DNA of 64,000 nucleotides, taken from NCBI RefSeq assembly GCF_910591885.1, contig NC_063275.1, positions 5,258,501 through 5,322,500 of the forward strand. The letters run 5' to 3'. Each line of letters begins with the position of its first letter. Position 1 is the stretch's first letter. Under the pieces are notes generated by a model. The model was not told where the DNA came from, ran no database searches, and saw nothing but the letters and a program-made list of their open reading frames with translations. This stretch comes from Bombus terrestris (taxonomy: Eukaryota; Arthropoda; Insecta; Hymenoptera; Apidae). The position numbers were made by a program, and so were the translations under genes. Positions 36,823 to 50,200 of the stretch are shown here, one piece after another.

Positions 36823-38100
36823 AAACCAATTGATTGGCACGAAGGTACATAGAAATATTTGCACCAGCCCGAGGAGCCGGAAGCTTTTATCGAATTGCTC
36901 ACTGAGCAAAGTTTACATGTTATCAATAGTTTTACACAAAGAGTAATAGTTCGACGAAGTAAAGTGCAACGTGAGTACCAGTATCGCTGAGAAAACATGG
37001 AAATAACCGGAACTAAATGTAAGGAAATATAAAGTATATGTATAACCAGGAAGATGAAACTATTGAAAATATATGTTAGGAACTATGAAGTATGTGTGTA
37101 GCATGAAAATTGTAATCGTTGCTTGCTCGCAGCGTGCGCTCGTAAAAATCTAGTCCAACCTCACAACCGATGCGGCTCGCTCTCAAATTTGAAGTAAATC
37201 GCCTTCTTATCGAAGGTCGAACGCCAGTGGGATTGGTTTTATGTTAGGCTATAGCTTTTCGAGCGGGCGCAGCGAGCGAGCAATGCCTAAACGTGCGTCT
37301 CAATCCAATTCATTGGCACGTAGGCACATAGAAATAATTGCACCTGCCCGAAGAGCCGGAAGCTTTTATCGAATTGCTCACTGAGCAAAGTTTACATGTT
37401 ATCAATAGTTTTACACAAAGAGTAATAGTTCGACGAAGTACAGTGCAACGTGAGTACCAGTATCGCTGAGAAAACTTGGAACTAGCCGGAACTAAATGTA
37501 AGGAAATATAAAGTATATGTATAACCAGGAAGTTGGAACTAATGAAAATATATGTTAGGAATTATATAGAATGTGTGTAGCCTAAAATTGTAATCGTTGC
37601 TCGCTCCGCACGCTCGTAAAAAAATGGTCCAACCTCACAACCGATCCGGCTCGCTCGCAAATTTGAAGTAAATCGCCTTCTTATCGAAGGTCGAAGGCCA
37701 GTGGGATTGGTTTTATGTTAGGCTATAGTTTTTCGAGCGAGCGCAGCGAGCGAGCAATGCCTAAACGTGCGTCTCAAACCAACTCATTGGCACGTAGGCA
37801 CATAGAAATAATTGCACCTGCCCGAAGAGCCGGAAGCTTTTATCGAATTGCTCACTGAGCAAAGTTTACATGTTATCAATAGTTTTACACAAAGAGTAAT
37901 AGTTCGACGAAGTACAGTGCAACGTGAGTACCAGTATCGCTGAGAAAACTTGGAAATAACCGGAACTAAATGTAAGGAAATATAAAGTATATGTATAACC
38001 AGGAAGTTGAAACTAATGAAAATATATGTTAGGAATTATATAGAATGTGTGTAGCATAAAATTGTAATCGTTGCTCGCTCCGCACGCTCGTAAAAAAATG

Positions 38101-41100
38101 GTCCAACCTCACAACCGATCCGGCTCGCTCGCAAATTTGAAGTAAATCGCCTTCTTATCGAAGGTCGAACGCCAGTGGGATTGGTTTTATGTTAGGCATT
38201 AGTTTTTCGAGCGAGCGCAGCGAGCGAGCAATGCCTAAACGTGCGTCTCAATCCAATTCATTGGCACGTAGGCACATAGAAATAATTGCACCTGCCCGAA
38301 GAGCCGGAAGCTTTTATCGAATTGCTCACTGAGCAAAGTTCACATGTTATCAATAGTTTTACACAAAGAGTAATAGTTCGACGAAGTACAGTGCAACGTG
38401 AGTACCAGTATCGCTGAGAAAACTTGGAAATAACCGGAACTAAATGTAAGGAAATATAAAGTATATGTATAACCAGGAAGTTGAAACTAATGAAAATATA
38501 TGTTAGGAATTATATAGAATGTGTGTAGCATAAAATTGTAATCATTGCTCGCTCCGCACGCTCGTAAAAAAATGGTCCAACCTCACAACCGATCCGGCTC
38601 GCTCGCAAATTTGAAGTAAATCGCCTCCATATCGAAGGACGAACGCAGGTGGGATTGGTTTTAGGTTAGGCTATAGTTTTTCGAGCGAGCGCAGCGAGCG
38701 AGCAATGCGTAAACGTGCATCTCAAACCAATTGATTGGCACGTAGGTACACAGAAATATTTGCACCTGCCCGAGGAGCCGGAAGCTTTTATCGAATTGCC
38801 CACTGAGCAAAGTTTACATGTTATCAATAGTTTTACACAAAGAGTAATAGTTCGACGAAGTAAAGTGCAACGTGAGTACCAGTATCGCTGAGAAAACTTG
38901 GAAATAACCGGAACTAAATGTAAGGAAATATAAAGTATATGTATAACCAGGAAGTTGAAACTAATGAAAATATATGTTAGGAACTATGAAGTATGTGTGT
39001 AGCATGAAAATTGTAATCGTTGCTTGCTCGCAGCGTGCGCTCGTAAAAATCTAGTCCAACCTCACAACCGATGCGGCTCGCTCGCAAATTTGAAGTAAAT
39101 CGCCTTCTTATCGAAGGTCGAACGCCAGTGGGATTGGTTTTATGTTAGGCATTAGTTTTTCGAGCGAGCGCAGCGAGCGAGCAATGCCTAAACGTGCGTC
39201 TCAATCCAATTCATTGGCACGTAGGCACATAGAAATAATTGCACCTGCCCGAAGAGCCGGAAGCTTTTATCGAATTGCTCACTGAGCAAAGTTTACATGT
39301 TATCAATAGTTTTACACAAAGAGTAATAGTTCGACGAAGTACAGTGCAACGTGAGTACCAGTATCGCTGAGAAAACTTGGAAATAACCGGAACTAAATGT
39401 AAGGAAATATAAAGTATATGTATAACCAGGAAGTTGAAACTAATGAAAATATATGTTAGGAATTATATAGAATGTGTGTAGCATAAAATTGTAATCATTG
39501 CTCGCTCCGCACGCTCGTAAAAAAATGGTCCAACCTCACAACCGATCCGGCTCGCTCGCAAATTTGAAGTAAATCGCCTCCATATCGAAGGACGAACGCA
39601 GGTGGGATTGGTTTTAGGTTAGGCTATAGTTTTTCGAGCGAGCGCAGCGAGCGAGCAATGCGTAAACGTGCATCTCAAACCAATTGATTGGCACGTAGGT
39701 ACACAGAAATATTTGCACCTGCCCGAGGAGCCGGAAGCTTTTATCGAATTGCCCACTGAGCAAAGTTTACATGCTATCAATAGTTTTACACAAAGAGTAA
39801 TAGTTCGACGAAGTAAAGTGCAACGTGAGTACCAGTATCGCTGAGAAAACTTGGAAATAACCGGAACTAAATGTAAGGAAATATAAAGTATATGTATAAC
39901 CAGGAAGTTGAAACTAATGAAAATATATGTTAGGAACTATGAAGTATGTGTGTAGCATGAAAATTGTAATCGTTGCTTGCTCGCAGCGTGCGCTCGTAAA
40001 AATCTAGTCCAACCTCACAACCGATGCGGCTCGCTCTCAAATTTGAAGTAAATCGCCTTCTTATCGAAGGTCGAACGCCAGTGGGATTGGTTTTATGTTA
40101 GGCTATAGTTTTTCGAGCGAGCGCAGCGAGCGAGCAATGCCTAAACGTGCGTCTCAATCCAATTCATTGGCACGTAGGCACATAGAAATAATTGCACCTG
40201 CCCGAAGAGCCGGAAGCTTTTATCGAATTGCTCACTGAGCAAAGTTTACATGTTATCAATTGTTTTACACAAAGTGTAATAGTTCGACGAAGTACAGTGC
40301 AACGTGAGTACCAGTATCGCTGAGAAAACTTGGAACTAGCCGGAACTAAATGTAAGGAAATATAAAGTATATGTATAACCAGGAAGTTGGAACTAATGAA
40401 AATATATGTTAGGAATTATATAGAATGTGTGTAGCATAAAATTGTAATCGTTGCTCGCTCCGCACGCTCGTAAAAAAATGGTCCAACCTCACAACCGATC
40501 CGGCTCGCTCGCAAATTTGAAGTACATCGCCTCCATATCGAAGGAAGAACGCAGGTGGGATTGGTTTTAGGTTAGGCTATAGTTTTTCGAGCGAGCGCAG
40601 CGAGCGAGCAATGCGTAAACGTGCGTCACAAACCAATTGATTGGCACGAAGGTACATAGAAATATTTGCACCAGCCCGAGGAGCCGGAAGCTTTTATCGA
40701 ATTGCCCACTGAGCAAAGTTTACATGTTATCAATAGTTTTACACAAAGAGTAATAGTTCGACGAAGTAAAGTGCAACGTGAGTACCAGTATCGCTGAGAA
40801 AACTTGGAAATAACCGGAACTAAATGTAAGGAAATATAAAGTATATGTATAACCAGGAAGTTGAAACTAATGAAAATATATGTTAGGAACTATGAAGTAT
40901 GTGTGTAGCATGAAAATTGTAATCGTTGCTTGCTCGCAGCGTGCGCTCGTAAAAATCTAGTCCAACCTCACAACCGATGCGGCTCGCTCTCAAATTTGAA
41001 GTAAATCGCCTTCTTATCGAAGGTCGAACGCCAGTGGGATTGGTTTTATGTTAGGCTATAGTTTTTCGAGCGAGCGCAGCGAGCGAGCAATGCCTAAACG

Positions 41101-44100
41101 TGCGTCTCAATCCAATTCATTGGCACGTAGGCACATAGAAATAATTGCACCTGCCCGAAGAGCCGGAAGCTTTTATCGAATTGCTCACTGAGCAAAGTTT
41201 ACATGTTATCAATTGTTTTACACAAAGTGTAATAGTTCGACGAAGTACAGTGCAACGTGAGTACCAGTATCGCTGAGAAAACTTGGAACTAGCCGGAACT
41301 AAATGTAAGGAAATATAAAGTATATGTATAACCAGGAAGTTGGAACTAATGAAAATATATGTTAGGAATTATATAGAATGTGTGTAGCATAAAATTGTAA
41401 TCGTTGCTCGCTCCGCACGCTCGTAAAAAAATGGTCCAACCTCACAACCGATCCGGCTCGCTCGCAAATTTGAAGTAAATCGCCTTCTTATCGAAGGTCG
41501 AAGGCCAGTGGGATTGGTTTTATGTTAGGCTATAGTTTTTCGAGCGAGCGCAGCGAGCGAGCAATGCCTAAACGTGCGTCTCAATCCAACTCATTGGCAC
41601 GTAGGCACATAGAAATAATTGCACCTGCCCGAAGAGCCGGAAGATTTTATCGAATTGCTCACTGAGCAAAGTTTACATGTTATCAATAGTTTTACACAAA
41701 GAGTAATAGTTCGACGAAGTACAGTGCAACGTGAGTACCAGTATCGCTGAGAAAACTTGGAAATAACCGGAACTAAATGTAAGGAAATATAAAGTATATG
41801 TATAACCAGGAAGTTGAAACTAATGAAAATATATGTTAGGAATTATATAGAATGTGTGTAGCATAAAATTGTAATCGTTGCTCGCTCCGCACGCTCGTAA
41901 AAAAATGGTCCAACCTCACAACCGATCCGGCTCGCTCGCAAATTTGAAGTAAATCGCCTCCATATCGAAGGACGAACGCAGGTGGGATTGGTTTTAGGTT
42001 AGGCTATAGTTTTTCGAGCGAGCGCAGCGAGCGAGCAATGCGTATACGTGCGTCACAAACCAATTGATTAGCACGTAGGTACACAGAAATATTTGCACCT
42101 GCCCGAGGAGCCGGAAGCTTTTATCGAATTGCTCACTGAGAAAAGTTTACATGTTATCAATTGTTTTACACAAGGAGTAATAGTTCGGCGAAGTGCAGTG
42201 CAACGTGAGTACCAATATCGCTGAGAAAAAATGGAAATAACAGGAAATATATGTAAGGAAATATAAAGTATATGTATGACCAGGAAGTTGAATCTAATGA
42301 AAATATATGTTAGGAATTATAAAGAATGTGTGTAGCATAAAATTGTAATCGTTGCTCGCTCCGCTCGCTCATAAAAAGATAGTCCAACCTCACAACCGAT
42401 CCGGCACGTTCGCAAATTTGAAGTGAATTGCCTCCTTACCGAAAAACGAACGAAAGAGGGATTGGTTTTAGGTTAGGCTATAGTTTTTCGAGCGAGCGCA
42501 GCGAGCGAGCAATGCGTAAACGTGCGTCACAAACCAATTGATTGGCACGAAGGTACATAGAAATATTTGCACCAGCCCGAGGAGCCGGAAGCTTTTATCG
42601 AATTGCTCACTGAGCAAAGTTTACATGTTATCAATTGTTTTACACAAAGAGTAATAGTTCGACGAAGTACAGTGCAACGTGAGTACCAGTATCGCTGAGA
42701 AAACTTGGAACTAACCGGAACTAAATGTAAGGAAATATAAAGTATATGTATAACCAGGAAGTTGAAACTAATGAAAATATATGTTAGGAACTATGAAGTA
42801 TGTGTGTAGCATGAAAATTGTAATCGTTGCTTGCTCGCAGCGTGCGCTCGTAAAAATCTAGTCCAACCTCACAACCGATGCGGCTCGCTCTCAAATTTGA
42901 AGTAAATCGCCTTCTTATCGAAGGTCGAACGCCAGTGGGATTGGTTTTATGTTAGGCATTAGTTTTTCGAGCGAGCGCAGCGAGCGAGCAATGCCTAAAC
43001 GTGCGTCTCAATCCAATTCATTGGCACGTAGGCACATAGAAATAATTGCACCTGCCCGAAGAGCCGGAAGCTTTTATCGAATTGCTCACTGAGCAAAGTT
43101 TACATGTTATCAATAGTTTTACACAAAGAGTAATAGTTCGACGAAGTACAGTGCAACGTGAGTACCAGTATCGCTGAGAAAACTTGGAAATAACCGGAAC
43201 TAAATGTAAGGAAATATAAAGTATATGTATAACCAGGAAGTTGAAACTAATGAAAATATATGTTAGGAATTATATAGAATGTGTGTAGCATAAAATTGTA
43301 ATCATTGCTCGCTCCGCACGCTCGTAAAAAAATGGTCCAACCTCACAACCGATCCGGCTCGCTCGCAAATTTGAAGTAAATCGCCTCCATATCGAAGGAC
43401 GAACGCAGGTGGGATTGGTTTTAGGTTAGGCTATAGTTTTTCGAGCGAGCGCAGCGAGCGAGCAATGCGTAAACGTGCATCTCAAACCAATTGATTGGCA
43501 CGTAGGTACACAGAAATATTTGCACCTGCCCGAGGAGCCGGAAGCTTTTATCGAATTGCCCACTGAGCAAAGTTTACATGTTATCAATAGTTTTACACAA
43601 AGAGTAATAGTTCGACGAAGTAAAGTGCAACGTGAGTACCAGTATCGCTGAGAAAACTTGGAAATAACCGGAACTAAATGTAAGGAAATATAAAGTATAT
43701 GTATAACCAGGAAGTTGAAACTAATGAAAATATATGTTAGGAACTATGAAGTATGTGTGTAGCATGAAAATTGTAATCGTTGCTTGCTCGCAGCGTGCGC
43801 TCGTAAAAATCTAGTCCAACCTCACAACCGATGCGGCTCGCTCTCAAATTTGAAGTAAATCGCCTTCTTATCGAAGGTCGAACGCCAGTGGGATTGGTTT
43901 TATGTTAGGCTATAGTTTTTCGAGCGAGCGCAGCGAGCGAGCAATGCCTAAACGTGCGTCTCAATCCAATTCATTGGCACGTAGGCACATAGAAATAATT
44001 GCACCTGCCCGAAGAGCCGGAAGCTTTTATCGAATTGCTCACTGAGCAAAGTTTACATGTTATCAATTGTTTTACACAAAGTGTAATAGTTCGACGAAGT

Positions 44101-44287
44101 ACAGTGCAACGTGAGTACCAGTATCGCTGAGAAAACTTGGAACTAGCCGGAACTAAATGTAAGGAAATATAAAGTATATGTATAACCAGGAAGTTGGAAC
44201 TAATGAAAATATATGTTAGGAATTATATAGAATGTGTGTAGCATAAAATTGTAATCGTTGCTCGCTCCGCACGCTCGTAAAAAAATG
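38101..44287 (+). repeat. Mixed block with short 2-mer duplications
   Basis: Units start at 38101, 38575, 39054, 39528, 40007, 40481, 40960, 41434, 41908, 42382, 42861, 43335 and 43814. The pair 38101/38575 (GGCATTAG, then GCATCTCAAACC with ACACAG and GCCCACTGAG) recurs at 39054/39528 and again at 42861/43335. The pair at 40007/40481 resembles 40960 onward. The unit at 41434 has AAGATTTT and so lacks the HindIII site found in essentially all other units. The pair at 41908/42382 carries D tract copy 4. Confidence 0.84.
42181..42465 (+). repeat. Diverged D tract, copy 4 (shorter)
   Basis: Begins with the same GTTCGGCGAAGTGCAG and keeps the D tail and head. It returns to ordinary A sequence at GGTTAGGC instead of GGTTTGGC, and has AAGGAGTAATAG just upstream and GAGAAAAAATGG inside. 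It derives from a separate copying event, or has been partly converted on its right side. Confidence 0.78.
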
Positions 44288-47200
44288 GTCCAACCTCACA
44301 ACCGATCCGGCTCGCTCGCAAATTTGAAGTAAATCGCCTCCATATCGAAGGACGAACGCAGGTGGGATTGGTTTTAGGTTAGGCTATAGTTTTTCGAGCG
44401 AGCGCAGCGAGCGAGCAATGCGTAAACGTGCGTCACAAACCAATTGATTAGCACGTAGGTACACAGAAATATTTGCACCTGCCCGAGGAGCCGGAAGCTT
44501 TTATCGAATTGCTCAGTGAGCAAAGTTTACATGTTATCAATTGTTTTACACAAAGTGTAATAGTTCGACGAAGTACAGTGCAACGTGAGTACCAGTATCG
44601 CTGAGAAAACTTGGAACCAGCCGGAACTATATGTAAGGAAATATAAAGTATATGTATAACCAGGAAGTTGAAACTAATGAAAATATATGTTAGGAATTAT
44701 ATAGAATGTGTGTAGCATAAAATTGTAATCGTTGCTCGCTCCGCACGCTCGTAAAAAAATGGTCCAACCTCACAACCGATCCGGCTCGCTCGCAAATTTG
44801 AAGTAAATCGCCTTCTTATCGAAGGTCGAACGCCAGTGGGATTGGTTTTATGTTAGGCTATAGTTTTTCGAGCGAGCGCAGCGAGCGAGCAATGCCTAAA
44901 CGTGCGTCTCAATCCAACTCATTGGCACGTAGGCACATAGAAATAATTGCACCTGCCCGAAGAGCCGGAAGCTTTTATCGAATTGCTCACTGAGCAAAGT
45001 TTACATGTTATCAATAGTTTTACACAAAGAGTAATAGTTCGACGAAGTACAGTGCAACGTGAGTACCAGTATCGCTGAGAAAACTTGGAAATAACCGGAA
45101 CTAAATGTAAGGAAATATAAAGTATATGTATAACCAGGAAGTTGAAACTAATGAAAATATATGTTAGGAATTATATAGAATGTGTGTAGCATAAAATTGT
45201 AATCGTTGCTCGCTCCGCACGCTCGTAAAAAAATGGTCCAACCTCACAACCGATCCGGCTCGCTCGCAAATTTGAAGTAAATCGCCTTCTTATCGAAGGA
45301 CGAACGCAGGTGGGATTGGTTTTAGGTTAGGCTATAGTTTTTCGAGCGAGCGCAGCGAGCGAGCAATGCGTAAACGTGCGTCACAAACCAATTGATTAGC
45401 ACGTAGGTACACAGAAATATTTGCACCTGCCCGAGGAGCCGGAAGCTTTTATCGAATTGCTCACTGTGCAAAGTTTACATGTTATCAATTGTTTTACACA
45501 AAGAGTAATAGTTCGACGAAGTACAGTGCAACGTGAGTACCAGTATCGCTGAGAAAACTTGGAACTAACCGGAACTAAATGTAAGGAAATATAAAGTATA
45601 TGTATAACCAGGAAGTTGAAACTAATGAAAATATATGTTAGGAACTATGAAGTATGTGTGTAGCATGAAAATTGTAATCGTTGCTTGCTCGCAGCGTGCG
45701 CTCGTAAAAATCTAGTCCAACCTCACAACCGATGCGGCTCGCTCTCAAATTTGAAGTAAATCGCCTTCTTATCGAAGGTCGAACGCCAGTGGGATTGGTT
45801 TTATGTTAGGCTATAGTTTTTCGAGCGAGCGCAGCGAGCGAGCAATGCCTAAACGTGCGTCTCAATCCAATTCATTGGCACGTAGGCACATAGAAATAAT
45901 TGCACCTGCCCGAAGAGCCGGAAGCTTTTATCGAATTGCTCACTGAGCAAAGTTTACATGTTATCAATTGTTTTACACAAAGTGTAATAGTTCGACGAAG
46001 TACAGTGCAACGTGAGTACCAGTATCGCTGAGAAAACTTGGAACTAGCCGGAACTAAATGTAAGGAAATATAAAGTATATGTATAACCAGGAAGTTGGAA
46101 CTAATGAAAATATATGTTAGGAATTATATAGAATGTGTGTAGCATAAAATTGTAATCGTCGCTCGCTCCGCACGCTCGTAAAAAAATGGTCCAACCTCAC
46201 AACCGATCCGGCTCGCTCGCAAATTTGAAGTAAATCGCCTCCATATCGAAGGACGAACGCAGGTGGGATTGGTTTTAGGTTAGGCTATAGTTTTTCGAGC
46301 GAGCGCAGCGAGCGAGCAATGCGTAAACGTGCGTCACAAACCAATTGATTAGCACGTAGGTACACAGAAATATTTGCACCTGCCCGAGGAGCCGGAAGCT
46401 TTTATCGAATTGCTCAGTGAGCAAAGTTTACATGTTATCAATTGTTTTACACAAAGTGTAATAGTTCGACGAAGTACAGTGCAACGTGAGTACCAGTATC
46501 GCTGAGAAAACTTGGAACCAGCCGGAACTATATGTAAGGAAATATAAAGTATATGTATAACCAGGAAGTTGAAACTAATGAAAATATATGTTAGGAATTA
46601 TATAGAATGTGTGTAGCATAAAATTGTAATCGTTGCTCGCTCCGCACGCTCGTAAAAAAATGGTCCAACCTCACAACCGATCCGGCTCGCTCGCAAATTT
46701 GAAGTAAATCGCCTTCTTATCGAAGGTCGAACGCCAGTGGGATTGGTTTTATGTTAGGCTATAGTTTTTCGAGCGAGCGCAGCGAGCGAGCAATGCCTAA
46801 ACGTGCGTCTCAATCCAACTCATTGGCACGTAGGCACATAGAAATAATTGCACCTGCCCGAAGAGCCGGAAGCTTTTATCGAATTGCTCACTGAGCAAAG
46901 TTTACATGTTATCAATAGTTTTACACAAAGAGTAATAGTTCGACGAAGTACAGTGCAACGTGAGTACCAGTATCGCTGAGAAAACTTGGAAATAACCGGA
47001 ACTAAATGTAAGGAAATATAAAGTATATGTATAACCAGGAAGTTGAAACTAATGAAAATATATGTTAGGAATTATATAGAATGTGTGTAGCATAAAATTG
47101 TAATCGTTGCTCGCTCCGCACGCTCGTAAAAAAATGGTCCAACCTCACAACCGATCCGGCTCGCTCGCAAATTTGAAGTAAATCGCCTTCTTATCGAAGG

Positions 47201-50200
47201 ACGAACGCAGGTGGGATTGGTTTTAGGTTAGGCTATAGTTTTTCGAGCGAGCGCAGCGAGCGAGCAATGCGTAAACGTGCGTCACAAACCAATTGATTAG
47301 CACGTAGGTACACAGAAATATTTGCACCTGCCCGAGGAGCCGGAAGCTTTTATCGAATTGCTCACTGTGCAAAGTTTACATGTTATCAATAGTTTTACAC
47401 AAAGAGTAATAGTTCGACGAAGTACAGTGCAACGTGAGTACCAGTATCGCTGAGAAAACTTGGAACTAACCGGAACTAAATGTAAGGAAATATAAAGTAT
47501 ATGTATAACCAGGAAGTTGAAACTAATGAAAATATATGTTAGGAACTATGAAGTATGTGTGTAGCATGAAAATTGTAATCGTTGCTTGCTCGCAGCGTGC
47601 GCTCGTAAAAATCTAGTCCAACCTCACAACCGATGCGGCTCGCTCTCAAATTTGAAGTAAATCGCCTTCTTATCGAAGGTCGAACGCCAGTGGGATTGGT
47701 TTTATGTTAGGCTATAGTTTTTCGAGCGAGCGCAGCGAGCGAGCAATGCCTAAACGTGCGTCTCAATCCAATTCATTGGCACGTAGGCACATAGAAATAA
47801 TTGCACCTGCCCGAAGAGCCGGAAGCTTTTATCGAATTGCTCACTGAGCAAAGTTTACATGTTATCAATTGTTTTACACAAAGTGTAATAGTTCGACGAA
47901 GTACAGTGCAACGTGAGTACCAGTATCGCTGAGAAAACTTGGAACTAGCCGGAACTAAATGTAAGGAAATATAAAGTATATGTATAACCAGGAAGTTGGA
48001 ACTAATGAAAATATATGTTAGGAATTATATAGAATGTGTGTAGCATAAAATTGTAATCGTTGCTCGCTCCGCACGCTCGTAAAAAAATGGTCCAACCTCA
48101 CAACCGATCCGGCTCGCTCGCAAATTTGAAGTAAATCGCCTCCATATCGAAGGACGAACGCAGGTGGGATTGGTTTTAGGTTAGGCTATAGTTTTTCGAG
48201 CGAGCGCAGCGAGCGAGCAATGCGTAAACGTGCGTCACAAACCAATTGATTAGCACGTAGGTACACAGAAATATTTGCACCTGCCCGAGGAGCCGGAAGC
48301 TTTTATCGAATTGCCCACTGAGCAAAGTTTACATGTTATCAATAGTTTTACACAAAGAGTAATAGTTCGACGAAGTACAGTGCAACGTGAGTACCAGTAT
48401 CGCTGAGAAAACTTGGAACCAGCCGGAACTATATGTAAGGAAATATAAAGTATATGTATAACCAGGAAGTTGAAACTAATGAAAATATATGTTAGGAATT
48501 ATATAGAATGTGTGTAGCATAAAATTGTAATCGTTGCTCGCTCCGCACGCTCGTAAAAAAATGGTCCAACCTCACAACCGATCCGGCTCGCTCGCAAATT
48601 TGAAGTAAATCGCCTTCTTATCGAAGGTCGAACGCCAGTGGGATTGGTTTTATGTTAGGCTATAGTTTTTCGAGCGAGCAATGCCTAAACGTGCGTCTCA
48701 ATCCAACTCATTGGCACGTAGGCACATAGAAATAATTGCACCTGCCCGAAGAGCCGGAAGCTTTTATCGAATTGCTCACTGAGCAAAGTTTACATGTTAT
48801 CAATAGTTTTACACAAAGAGTAATAGTTCGACGAAGTACAGTGCAACGTGAGTACCAGTATCGCTGAGAAAACTTGGAAATAACCGGAACTAAATGTAAG
48901 GAAATATAAAGTATATGTATAACCAGGAAGTTGAAACTAATGAAAATATATGTTAGGAATTATATAGAATGTGTGTAGCATAAAATTGTAATCGTTGCTC
49001 GCTCCGCACGCTCGTAAAAAAATGGTCCAACCTCACAACCGATACGGCTCGCTCGCAAATTTGAAGTAAATCGCCTCCATATCGAAGGACGAACGCAGGT
49101 GGGATTGGTTTTAGGTTAGGCTATAGTTTTTCGAGCGAGCGCAGCGAGCGAGCAATGCGTAAACGTGCGTCACAAACCAATTGATTAGCACGTAGGTACA
49201 CAGAAATATTTGCACCTGCCCGAGGAGCCGGAAGCTTTTATCGAATTGCTCACTGTGCAAAGTTTACATGTTATCAATAGTTTTACACAAAGAGTAATAG
49301 TTCGACGAAGTACAGTGCAACGTGAGTACCAGTATCGCTGAGAAAACTTGGAACTAACCGGAACTAAATGTAAGGAAATATAAAGTATATGTATAACCAG
49401 GAAGTTGAAACTAATGAAAATATATGTTAGGAACTATGAAGTATGTGTGTAGCATGAAAATTGTAATCGTTGTTTGCTCGCAGCGTGCGCTCGTAAAAAT
49501 CTAGTCCAACCTCACAACCGATGCGGCTCGCTCTCAAATTTGAAGTAAATCGCCTTCTTATCGAAGGTCGAACGCCAGTGGGATTGGTTTTATGTTAGGC
49601 TTTAGTTTTTCGAGCGAGCGCAGCGAGCGAGCAATGCCTAAACGTGCGTCTCAATCCAATTCATTGGCACGTAGGCACATAGAAATAATTGCACCTGCCC
49701 GAAGAGCCGGAAGCTTTTATCGAATTGCTCACTGAGCAAAGTTTACATGTTATCAATTGTTTTACACAAAGTGTAATAGTTCGACGAAGTACAGTGCAAC
49801 GTGAGTACCAGTATCGCTGAGAAAACTTGGAACTAGCCGGAACTAAATGTAAGGAAATATAAAGTATATGTATAACCAGGAAGTTGGAACTAATGAAAAT
49901 ATATGTTAGGAATTATATAGAATGTGTGTAGCATAAAATTGTAATCGTTGCTCGCTCCGCACGCTCGTAAAAAAATGGTCCAACCTCACAACCGATCCGG
50001 CTCGCTCGCAAATTTGAAGTAAATCGCCTCCATATCGAAGGACGAACGCGGGTGGGATTGGTTTTAGGTTAGGCTATAGTTTTTCGAGCGAGCGCAGCGA
50101 GCGAGCAATGCGTAAACGTGCGTCACAAACCAATTGATTAGCACGTAGGTACACAGAAATATTTGCACCTGCCCGAGGAGCCGGAAGCTTTTATCGAATT

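Larger units (their letters stand above)
30484..38100 (+). repeat. 8-mer HOR, period 3811 bp, nested on the end of the 11-mer
   Basis: Units start at 30484, 30963, 31437, 31911, 32390, 32863, 33342, 33821 and again at 34295, 34774, 35248, 35722, 36201, 36674, 37153, 37627. The offset is 3811 for the first seven pairs. Shared private markers include GCGGCCCGCTC, CAATCCCTAAACG, the D tract with TGTGTTGCAT, and GAAAACATGG. The unit at 33342 is a chimera: its head is B (GGCTTTAG), and from island 2 onward (GAGCGGGCGC) it follows the 11-mer unit at 29531. This junction near 33445-33475 is the duplication breakpoint. The units at 37153 and 37627 have diverged from their partners. Confidence 0.86.
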
